Assembly: GCA_900545215.1 (NCBI GenBank)
Contig: UQXW01000035.1
Coordinates: 1-24,526, forward strand
Source of the DNA: an uncultured Bacteroidota bacterium
GTDB taxonomy: Bacteria; Bacteroidota; Bacteroidia; Bacteroidales; P3
Reading direction: 5' to 3'
DNA: 24,526 nt
Positions 1 to 6,383 of this stretch are shown one piece after another. The first letter of the stretch is position 1. The number at the start of each line of letters is the position of its first letter. Made by a program: the position numbers and the translations under genes. The notes below the pieces were generated by a model. The model did no database searches. It had not been told where the DNA came from and worked only from the letters and a program-made list of their open reading frames with translations.

Positions 1-330
1 GCTCTTTTTTTATGTCCAAATCGTTTTACAAACGACTTCAAGTTCTTCTATTACGTCGATGGAGCTTGGCTCACGTTCACTAAACGCCGTTATGTTTTTA
101 GAGAAACTGCGATTCATCGTAGTGAATATCCCAATCCACGCTCACGAAATGGGGGAAAGAATTTTTGAATACTGTCCACAGCCTGCGAGCAAGCGTCGGA
201 TGATACATTTCCGGTCTCCTACCTTACCAAAATCGAGTTCTATCATACTCCGGAACATTTGCTGAAGCTGAATTTGAAAACCTCGGTGCTTACACTCCAA
301 AAGACCCGGGTCTTTTACAATCTCTGTACC
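1..330. other. Left-edge stretch without a recognisable gene
   Basis: No convincing coding region was seen; the short open frames here do not resemble known proteins. The stretch lies beyond the point (about 331) where the minus-strand IS30-like homology fades, so it may be the remaining downstream part of the old element or its target. Two short similarities to repeats elsewhere occur: 82-99 resembles the core of palindromic repeat copy C, and 132-143 matches 12 bases of the CRISPR repeat at 14075-14106. Both are weak. Confidence 0.4.
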
Positions 331-928
331 GAGGAAAATTTCATACGCACCGCTCTTTTTGTTTTTCAATGAGGTTTTCGCAGGCTTATCTACTTCATGT
401 TCAGGGTCGGAAGTGAAGAAATCGAGGTGAGATTTGTCGTTTCGACAACGGGAAAGGTTGCTGTTCGGTGGTATCGGCTCGGCAACCCCGTTTTCATTGG
501 CTCCCCTTCCTCTCGAATGATATGGAGGTGCAAAGTAAACATCTATACCGAGTGCAGTGGCAATGTCCTTATGTCCGCTTTTCCATTGTCTGTTGTGGCG
601 GTGTGTAGCAATGTGCGTATTGGTTTTTGTTTCTCTATTACTTCTCTTGTCATTCAAGTTCTGTTCCGGACTGTAATCCTCTTTCAACATTGTCTCTACA
701 AGCCGGCATAGCTCTTTTGTGAACTTGATCAACTTTGGCTTCTCTTTCATTCTTCGTTCATATTTGCTCGGCTCTGTATTGTCCGCTACGCTTATCGCAG
801 TTCCGCTTTAATTCACGACTAATCACAGATTTATCTTTGCCGATAACGTTTGCGATTTGATTATTCCTGAAACCTTGTTGTTTCATCACGAAAATTGTGA
901 ACCTTTGCTCCTTGGTTAGATGACTTAT
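331..928 (-). pseudogene. IS30-family transposase remnant, frameshifted and internally deleted
   Basis: Read on the minus strand, the N-terminal helix-turn-helix of an IS30-family transposase is visible from about 928 (ISHLTKEQRFT, then VIGKDKSVISRELKRN). A frame change and in-frame stop follow near 755. The next frame gives KEKPKLIKFTKE and LKEDYSPEQ. The middle third of the normal protein, including the first catalytic Asp, is missing. The second catalytic region survives in a shifted frame as TDNGK near 580, then returns as GHKDIATALGIDVYFAPPYHS and GRGANEN, with the usual catalytic Glu context. Homology fades after a decayed tail ending in YEIFL near 331. With several frame changes and a deletion it cannot make a working transposase. 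Family assignment rests on these motifs in order and is fairly sure; the exact IS type is not. Confidence 0.8.
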
Positions 929-1037
929 ATTTTGCAGTATTTGGTAAGAGCAAAGACAGTCATTTTTCAGACTCGAACAGAAAAGGAAATTTCCACTCTC
1001 TTGTTTGAGTTTTATTTTGCCTCTCTCACCGCACTCC

Positions 1038-1051
1038 TAAAGTTGCACTTA
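1038..1051. repeat. Candidate terminal sequence of the decayed IS30-like element
   Basis: TAAAGTTGCACTTA lies about 110 bp upstream of the transposase start, where an IS30-family left end would sit. No matching inverted partner was found in the first 330 bases, so this is a positional guess rather than a demonstrated inverted repeat. Confidence 0.25.
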
Positions 1052-1173
1052 TGTGGGGAACTCAGAAATTAAGAAAGACTCAAATCAAGAAAATAGTTAC
1101 GATGTGCAGAAAAGGAACGGAGATAACAACTATCAACAACTATTTGAAGAATGAGGGGATTATCGCTAAATAA
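1051..1173 (+). pseudogene. 40-codon reading frame, possible tail of a gene cut by the IS
   Basis: An ATG at 1051 opens a 40-residue frame ending at TAA 1171-1173. It contains QIKKIVTMCRKGTEI and ends NEGIIAK, which reads like a basic helical segment rather than random sequence. The ATG falls at the last base of the candidate IS end, so the simplest reading is the 3' fragment of an older gene whose 5' part was displaced by the insertion. No ribosome binding site is evident. It was too short to be assigned to a family; it could equally be chance. Confidence 0.25.
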
Positions 1174-1182
1174 GGGATATTT

Positions 1183-1431
1183 TTACTCGTTATTTTCTTC
1201 TTCAAGTTCTTGCTTATACTGCTTCAATACAGCCTGCAACAATTTCTTGTTCTTAGTTATTTCGGCGTACTCGATAAGTGTATGTGCGTTTAACAATGGA
1301 TAAGATTTCAATTCACATAAATAGACATCTTTGGGTATAATGATAATATCACTTATCATTTTTTCATCCTTACAGAAATCGAAAATGGTCTTTTCTTTCA
1401 AATTGCTATAATCCATATTTTTGTCTGTCAT
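1183..1431 (-). CDS. Small hypothetical protein, 82 aa
   Basis: This is an acidic, Lys/Glu-rich cytoplasmic protein of unknown family. It starts MTDKNMDYSN and ends with a charged helix (KQYKQELEEENNE). I chose the ATG at 1431 over the TTG eight codons upstream because GGAGAG sits a few bases before it, one of the few clear Shine-Dalgarno-like sites in this window. A near-match to the Bacteroides -7 box (TAACTTTA) lies about 30 bp further upstream. There is no signal peptide and no membrane segment. It is convergent with the 40-codon fragment at 1051-1173, 9 bp away. The protein-like composition supports a real gene; function cannot be inferred. Confidence 0.55.
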   Translation of the reverse strand: MTDKNMDYSNLKEKTIFDFCKDEKMISDIIIIPKDVYLCELKSYPLLNAHTLIEYAEITKNKKLLQAVLKQYKQELEEENNE

Positions 1432-1884
1432 ATTACTCTCCTCTCTATTTTTCAACGTAAAGTTATCGTTTTTGTTATACTCTTCGGCTTTTCCCTGTCA
1501 ACTCGAAGTAGTTGCACATTGCTTGCAGACGCTGCGTTGTACGTTCGCCGTACAAACTGTTCAGTTTGCCGTGAGGCGTGGGGGCGAGTCCATTCACCCG
1601 CACAAAATGGAGGTAAATCCGAAAGGTTTTATCTCCATTTTTATTTCCGGAACAGAGCAAAGACTGCAAATGAAACGCCGTTCCGGAAATTTGAAACGGC
1701 GAAAGAATTTCGTAGAACGGCGTTCTATTTTTCCGAAACGGCGTTTGGATTTCAATGAAAGGGCGTTTTGTTTGGTGCCTCAAGTATCTGATTTTTTAAT
1801 TTGAGTACTATGAACGAAAAAACAGAACAGTAAAAACAAAGAAAAAATCTGAGCATATTCTTCTTTTATTTCGCAGAATAGTGC
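1432..1884. other. Intergenic region holding repeat copy A and a coding-like minus-strand frame
   Basis: This stretch separates divergent genes. Its centre (about 1671-1763) is palindromic repeat copy A. Minus-strand frame 1475-1783 is open. Its first half is merely the translated repeat, but its last 40 residues (for example VNGLAPTPHGKLNSLYGERT) look more protein-like and could be the remnant of an older gene tail. No start codon or promoter fits, so no gene is called. Confidence 0.4.
1671..1763. repeat. Palindromic AACGSCGTT repeat, copy A
   Basis: It contains several arms of the form (G)AAACGSCGTT(T) separated by roughly 20-30 bp. Bases 1700-1746 match 14806-14852 of copy C at 43 of 47 positions, reading CGAAAGAATTTCGTA, then AACGSCGTTCT, TTTTTCCG and AACGGCGTTT. 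Bases 1692-1707 (TGAAACGGCGAAAGAA) are identical to 21681-21696 inside a coding gene. The copy sits between the small minus-strand gene and the FGE-fold lipoprotein promoter. Confidence 0.85.
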
Positions 1885-1892
1885 TACCTTTG
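1885..1892 (+). promoter_or_regulatory. Bacteroides-type -7 box (TACCTTTG)
   Basis: An exact TAnnTTTG match lies 30 bp upstream of the ATG at 1923, in AT-rich sequence. A T-rich run (TTTTATTT, 1864-1871) sits near the expected -33 position, without an exact TTTG. Confidence 0.75.
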
Positions 1893-1922
1893 CATTAACC
1901 GGAAACATAAAATATAAGAATA

Positions 1923-2768
1923 ATGAAGAAATTAAGACTTTACTTATTTTGCATGTTCGTTTTTGTCGGTCTATGTGTTCTTTTTGAAGCATGCAGTCAG
2001 CGAAATGCAAGTGCGTTGGCAAATATAAGTGCTTCAAAAGAGGGAAATAATACCCCGGATACCGAGATTTTGACGATTAACGTCAAAGGTGTAGAATTTA
2101 AGATGGTGAAAGTAGAAGGTGGAACGTTTTTAATGGGTTCTATATGGGAGGAAGAACAAGGCATTCCTTACGGATATATTTACCAGAATAAGTATCAAGT
2201 AACCTTATCAGACTATTATATTGGACAAACCGAAGTAACACAAGCTCTTTGGGAGGCTGTAATGGGTAATAATCCGTCTAGATTTAATGGAAATAATCAA
2301 CGACCTGTTGAAAATGTCTCTTGGTATGATTGTCAGGAGTTCATAAAAGAATTGAACAGCCTTACAGGAATGATTTTTCGTCTTCCGACAGAAGCAGAAT
2401 GGGAATTTGCAGCGAGGGGCGGCAACAAAAGCAAAGGCTATAGATACAGCGGAAGTAATACCGCAAGAAAGGTTGCCTGCTATAAAGAAAAAGGGGGAAC
2501 TATGCCTGTTGCAACAAAGAAAGCCAATGAACTTGGATTATATGATATGAGTGGAAATGTATCCGAATTTTGTAACGATTATTGGCATTTTTCATATCCA
2601 GAAGAACCGCAAACAAATCCGCAAGGAGCCGAAACGGGAACAGATCGTGTAATTCGCGGAGGAAATTATTTTTCCTGTTATAACTTAGAAAGTCTGAGAC
2701 CCTCGGGCAGAGAATATTATATACCTAAACAGCATAAAGCATACGTGGGGTTTCGTCTCGCTCTTTAA
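1923..2768 (+). CDS. FGE-fold (SUMF1-type) lipoprotein
   Basis: 281 aa. The N-terminus has a Lys-rich start, a hydrophobic run and a Cys at about residue 24 (FEACS) that fits a relaxed Bacteroidota lipobox, so it is probably a lipid-anchored envelope protein. The rest is the formylglycine-generating-enzyme fold: VEGGTFLMGS (about 63-72), TEVTQALWEAVMG, PVENVSWYDC, RLPTEAEWEFAARGG, LGLYDMSGNVSEFC, RVIRGGNYFSC and a closing GFRLAL. Authentic FGEs use a Cys pair in the segment after RGG. Here only one Cys follows RGG and the second position is not Cys, so sulfatase activation is unlikely. Bacteroidota use this fold widely in exported proteins, including gliding/T9SS ring lipoproteins of the GldK/PorK type. 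It has its own promoter at 1885-1892 and appears monocistronic. Family is sure; role is unknown. Confidence 0.9.
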   Translation: MKKLRLYLFCMFVFVGLCVLFEACSQRNASALANISASKEGNNTPDTEILTINVKGVEFKMVKVEGGTFLMGSIWEEEQGIPYGYIYQNKYQVTLSDYYIGQTEVTQALWEAVMGNNPSRFNGNNQRPVENVSWYDCQEFIKELNSLTGMIFRLPTEAEWEFAARGGNKSKGYRYSGSNTARKVACYKEKGGTMPVATKKANELGLYDMSGNVSEFCNDYWHFSYPEEPQTNPQGAETGTDRVIRGGNYFSCYNLESLRPSGREYYIPKQHKAYVGFRLAL

Positions 2769-3230
2769 GCAATATTGCTTGCCAATCCGGACTGTTAGAA
2801 GTGTGTACGGATTAACATTAAGCATAATTGGCATAAGCCAAGATAAGCGAAGACCACAAAAGAGCGGTTTTATTTTCCATAGAGCCTCTCCGAATAAAGA
2901 GATATGACGAACATTCCGAAGCCTTATCGGAGGCAGGCATATTTCGCTTGAAGAGGATTGTTGCCGAGGCTCATCTTATCGTTCCCGTCTTGCCGGCATC
3001 GTTTTTCTCTCGGAGCATAATGATTGAAAAAGCCCCTTTTTGAATATAAAAAAGTGGCTTTTTATACAGCAAAAAGTGGCTTTTTTCGTTACTCCCATAA
3101 AGGATAAAAATGATAGCATCAAGCGTGGTAACATTTTCATCAAGCTTTGTAAGAGTAAAGTGCGAAAAGAATGTGTTCTCCGAGCGCCTCGGAAGAAGGC
3201 AATGACGGAATAAATGCAATGTAACAAAGC
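2769..3230. other. Gene-poor intergenic region
   Basis: No gene is supported. AAGCAATATTGCTT just after the upstream stop is a short palindrome without a T-tract. The only other structure is the AAAAAGYSSCTTTTT-type tandem at about 3026-3087. Open frames on either strand have no recognisable protein features. Confidence 0.5.
3026..3087. repeat. Three tandem A-run/T-run palindromic units
   Basis: Three units occur in a row, roughly 22-24 bp apart: GAAAAAGCCCCTTTTT, AAAAAAGTGGCTTTTT and AAAAAGTGGCTTTTTT. Units two and three are nearly identical direct repeats; each is itself close to palindromic (AAAAAG...CTTTTT) and could fold as a terminator-like hairpin on either strand. Confidence 0.6.
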
Positions 3231-3524
3231 ATGAAGGAGACACAAGACAAAGTAAATTCCCGACAGACGGGGAGCATTGTTTTTCAATTCGATATATTCA
3301 TACCATGTCGAGATCGATTGCAAAGAAACAATTTCGTGAACTCGGAGTTCGAGGCATTGAAAGAGAATGTCTTGCTTCAAATCCCCGAGCTCAACGGCGG
3401 AAAGGCAGGAACGTTCGAGCTCAAAGCCGCTCGGGAGTGTTTGCGAATAGAGACAGGCAAGCTGCCTGAGGGAGTCTGTAGCGTCATGCTCGGCAATGCG
3501 GCAAGGAAACCGACAGCCGGGTAA
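3231..3524 (+). CDS. Doubtful small hypothetical protein, 97 aa
   Basis: An ATG at 3231 opens a 97-codon frame, with AAGGAG overlapping its own first codons rather than preceding them. The second half reads like a soluble protein (FEALKENVLLQIPELNGG, then FELKAARECLRIETGKL). A strong hairpin terminator follows the stop by 25 bp at 3550-3583, which argues that something is transcribed rightward here. Against it, no -7 box was found upstream, an overlapping minus-strand frame of 189 codons is also open, and no family was recognised. It might be a gene remnant or part of a non-coding transcript. Confidence 0.3.
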   Translation: MKETQDKVNSRQTGSIVFQFDIFIPCRDRLQRNNFVNSEFEALKENVLLQIPELNGGKAGTFELKAARECLRIETGKLPEGVCSVMLGNAARKPTAG

Positions 3525-3549
3525 TTCCGAAAGACCGTAAAACACTTTG

Positions 3550-3590
3550 AGAAAGCCGCAGGCAACAATGCCTGCGGCTTTCTTTGTTTC
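3550..3590 (+). terminator. Strong hairpin terminator with 15-bp perfect stem
   Basis: Arms 3550-3564 (AGAAAGCCGCAGGCA) and 3569-3583 are perfect complements around an ACAA loop. The T-rich stretch TCTTTGTTTC completes an intrinsic terminator reading rightward. It ends whatever is transcribed through 3231-3524, and may also work leftward because A-rich bases precede it. Confidence 0.85.
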
Positions 3591-3849
3591 TATTGTTTAG
3601 AAAAGAAATGAACCCGAACAGTCAAAAGAATGCTGTAAGTTGAATGCTCCTTAATATGTCATTTGTGTGAGGATTTACCAATCTTTTATTGGAAGGTATA
3701 TGCTTTTGCTTTGTTTTGAAAAGTGTCATGCGAGGTGAAATTTTGTCAGAACCGCGTAGCTATCGAGTGCTTTTATATGCAAATTCGTCAGTCTTTGCTT
3801 TTCGGCTCGTTTTTTGCAGGGGGGGATTGTACAAAAACGAACAAGAATT
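3584..3849. other. Upstream region of clpB
   Basis: No gene seen. The motif TGCTTTTG near 3700 is one base off a -7 box; AGTCTTTG near 3791-3798 is similarly imperfect. In none of the three forward frames is there any remnant of the ClpB N-terminal domain, and no CIRCE-type inverted repeat was noticed. Confidence 0.4.
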
Positions 3850-6006
3850 ATGGAAACAAGGAATGGAAAATTAGAAAATTTGAACAGATTTGCCCATAAC
3901 CTTATCGATAAGGCAAGGGAAGGCAAATTGGATCCGGTGATAGGACGAGACGAGGAAATAAGGAGAGTCTTGCAGATACTGTCCCGTAGAACGAAGAACA
4001 ATCCTGTGTTGGTCGGTGAACCCGGAGTGGGAAAAACGGCTATCGTAGAGGGATTGGCTCGAAGGATTTTGAAGAAAGATGTTCCCGAAAACTTGAAAGA
4101 CAAACAGATTTACACCTTGGATATGGGTGCTTTGATTGCAGGTGCCAAGTATAAGGGAGAATTTGAGGAGCGTTTGAAAGGTGTGGTTAACGAGGTGGTC
4201 GAATCCCAAGGGGATATAATCCTTTTCATAGATGAAATTCATACTTTGGTCGGAGCCGGCGGAGGAGATGGAGCAATGGACGCAGCCAATATCTTGAAGC
4301 CTGCCTTGGCAAGAGGAGAATTGAGGGCTATCGGAGCAACAACTCTTAATGAGTATCAGAAGTATTTTGAAAAGGATAAAGCCTTGGAGCGTAGGTTTCA
4401 AATGGTTTTGGTGGATGAGCCGAGTGTTGCCGATACCATAAGTATATTGAGAGGCTTGAAAGAGCGTTATGAGGTTCACCATCATGTGAGGATAAAGGAT
4501 AGTGCAATAGTTGCGGCAGCTCAAATGTCGGCAAGGTATATTACAAACCGTTTCTTGCCGGACAAAGCGATAGACCTTATTGATGAAGCAGCTGCAAAGT
4601 TGCGTATGGAGATAGATTCTTCTCCGGAGGAATTGGACGAGTTGGAGAGACGTTTGATGCAGCTTGAAATCGAGCGTGTAGCCATAAAGAAAGAGAAGGA
4701 TACGAAGAAAGAAAACGAACTTTCTGCGGAGATAGACAAATTAAAGAAAGAGAGAGACGAGTTACATGCACGTTGGGAGGCAGAGAAGAAGTATGTTGAA
4801 GCCATACAGGAGGAGGTAAAGAAAATCGATCGCTATAAATTTGAAGCCGAACAAGCGGAGAGAGCGGGTGATTACGGAAAAGTTGCCGAGTTACGCTATG
4901 GCAAGATAAAGACCGCAGAAACCGATTTGGAGAATTATAAAACCAAATTGAAGAGCATGCAGACCAACGGAGCCTTGATAACGGAGGAGGTTGATGATAA
5001 CCATATTGCCGAAGTGGTTTCGCGATGGACGGGTATCCCTGTGGCAAAGATGATGCAGAGTGAGAAAGATAAGCTATTGCACTTGGAAGACGAATTGAAG
5101 AAAAGGGTCGTCGGCCAGGAGGAAGCCATAGAGGCAGTAGCCAATGCGATAAGAAGAAGTCGTAGCGGCTTGGCTGATGAAAACAGACCGATAGGTTCGT
5201 TCGCATTCTTAGGCAGTACCGGTGTCGGAAAGACCGAATTGGCAAAGGCTTTGGCGGAATTGCTGTTCGACAAAGAAGACCTTATGGTAAGGATAGACAT
5301 GAGCGAGTATCAGGAAAGGCATACCGTCTCTCGATTGATAGGAGCGCCTCCGGGATATGTAGGTTATGAGGAAAGCGGACAGTTGACCGAAGCCGTAAGA
5401 AGGAAACCATATTCGATAGTATTGTTGGACGAGATAGAGAAAGCACACCCCGATGTTTTCAATATATTGTTACAAGTATTGGAGGACGGCAGATTGACCG
5501 ATAATAAGGGCAGAGTGGTGGATTTCAAGAATACAATAATAATAATGACTTCCAACATAGGTTCGGAGATATTGCAACATGCCATAAACGAACACGGCAA
5601 CGATTTCTCTTCCGAGTGGAACAAAGCAAAGACCTCCGTATTGGAATTGTTGAAGAAGACAATCAGACCCGAATTGCTTAACCGTATAGACGAGATTGTG
5701 GTCTTCAAACCATTGCAAAAGGCGGAAGTAAGAGAAATTGTCAAGTTACAGTTGTCTCGTTTGCAGAAACGTTTGAAAGAAAAGAACGTCGAACTCCAAT
5801 GTACCGAAGAAAGCATGGACTACTTGGCAGAGAAAGGCTACCAACCCGACTTGGGAGCAAGACCGATAAAGAGAGCCATTCAGCGGTATGTCATAGACAA
5901 ATTGTCGGTCTTTATGATAGAAGGCAACATGCCGGAGAACAGCAAAGTGGAAATGTTCTTATCCGGCGGCGAATTGCAGTTCCGCTTCTTGAACGAGAAG
6001 AAGTAA
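3850..6006 (+). CDS. clpB: ClpB-type AAA+ disaggregase lacking the N-terminal domain
   Basis: 718 aa from the ATG at 3850; the frame is open to a TTG at 3814, but those codons are not ClpB-like. ClpB is the hexameric ATPase that, with DnaK, extracts polypeptides from aggregates in the cytoplasm. The sequence starts right at the linker before the first AAA+ ring (LNRFAHNLIDKAREGKLDPV). It has Walker A GEPGVGKT (56-63), Walker B ILFIDEI (124-130), the long middle coiled-coil (about 263-380, with FEAEQAERAGDYGKVAELRYG), WTGIPVAKM, second Walker A GSTGVGKT (455-462), Walker B IVLLDEIEKAH and a GARPIKRAIQ C-terminus. Full ClpB is about 860 aa; the whole roughly 145-residue Clp_N double repeat is absent, so this is a native short form. 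The middle domain separates it from ClpA/ClpC, and there is no ClpP-binding loop. It ends 30 bp before a strong terminator and seems to be transcribed alone. Confidence 0.95.
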   Translation: METRNGKLENLNRFAHNLIDKAREGKLDPVIGRDEEIRRVLQILSRRTKNNPVLVGEPGVGKTAIVEGLARRILKKDVPENLKDKQIYTLDMGALIAGAKYKGEFEERLKGVVNEVVESQGDIILFIDEIHTLVGAGGGDGAMDAANILKPALARGELRAIGATTLNEYQKYFEKDKALERRFQMVLVDEPSVADTISILRGLKERYEVHHHVRIKDSAIVAAAQMSARYITNRFLPDKAIDLIDEAAAKLRMEIDSSPEELDELERRLMQLEIERVAIKKEKDTKKENELSAEIDKLKKERDELHARWEAEKKYVEAIQEEVKKIDRYKFEAEQAERAGDYGKVAELRYGKIKTAETDLENYKTKLKSMQTNGALITEEVDDNHIAEVVSRWTGIPVAKMMQSEKDKLLHLEDELKKRVVGQEEAIEAVANAIRRSRSGLADENRPIGSFAFLGSTGVGKTELAKALAELLFDKEDLMVRIDMSEYQERHTVSRLIGAPPGYVGYEESGQLTEAVRRKPYSIVLLDEIEKAHPDVFNILLQVLEDGRLTDNKGRVVDFKNTIIIMTSNIGSEILQHAINEHGNDFSSEWNKAKTSVLELLKKTIRPELLNRIDEIVVFKPLQKAEVREIVKLQLSRLQKRLKEKNVELQCTEESMDYLAEKGYQPDLGARPIKRAIQRYVIDKLSVFMIEGNMPENSKVEMFLSGGELQFRFLNEKK

Positions 6007-6037
6007 AGCATTGCAGTTTAATCTGCCGACACGGATT

Positions 6038-6081
6038 AACGGAGACATACGATTCAAACAAGAACGTATGTCTCCGTTTTT
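6038..6081 (+). terminator. clpB terminator
   Basis: Arms 6038-6051 (AACGGAGACATACG) and 6065-6078 are perfect 14-bp complements with a 13-base loop, running into TTTTT at 6077-6081. It lies about 30 bp after the clpB stop codon. Confidence 0.9.
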
Positions 6082-6136
6082 CGTTTTGACCGCAAACGAT
6101 ACGAGAAAGAAAATCCTCGATTGAAAAACCCGAAAA

Positions 6137-6215
6137 TCGAAACGCCGAAAGAATTTGATGGAACGCCGTTTCACGAAATCCTTTCGGCGTTTCATTTTTC
6201 CGAAACGGCGTTTGG
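6137..6215. repeat. Palindromic AACGSCGTT repeat, copy B (long form)
   Basis: It starts with CGAAAGAATTT and GAACGCCGTTT like copies A and C, and ends with TTTTTCCGAAACGGCGTTTGG like copy A. About 22 extra bases (CACGAAATCCTTTCGGCGTTTC) between them add another palindrome arm. The reverse complement of copy B also aligns to copy C across CCCAAACGSCGTTTCG. The complement of 6184-6199 is identical to 21697-21712 inside a coding gene. The repeat sits in the 377-bp gap between clpB and the PorE-like gene. Confidence 0.85.
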
Positions 6216-6354
6216 GTTTCTGGCTTTTGAAGATTTTGAGAAACAGGGTTTTGTATTCTTGAATTATTGTGGTTACTTGTTGATGTGAAGCAGGGTGACG
6301 TTTGTTCTTATGGCGAATAAGCGTATAGGAATGGAGGAATTTATCGGTTTTTAT

Positions 6355-6362
6355 TACCTTTG
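6355..6362 (+). promoter_or_regulatory. Bacteroides-type -7 box (TACCTTTG) of the PorE-like operon
   Basis: Exact TAnnTTTG ending 21 bp before the ATG at 6384, so the transcript leader would be only about 15 nt. No TTTG was seen at the -33 position. Confidence 0.75.
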
Positions 6363-6383
6363 CGGTATTCAAAGTTTCGTGGT

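Noticed and set aside
3400..3583. Possible RNase P RNA or tmRNA
   Set aside because: The GA-rich stretch and hairpin prompted a check, but the conserved RNase P cores and the tmRNA tRNA-like ends are absent.
3871..5816. Several long minus-strand open frames opposite clpB (up to 222 codons)
   Set aside because: They are shadows of a highly conserved plus-strand gene and have no recognisable motifs, starts or promoters.
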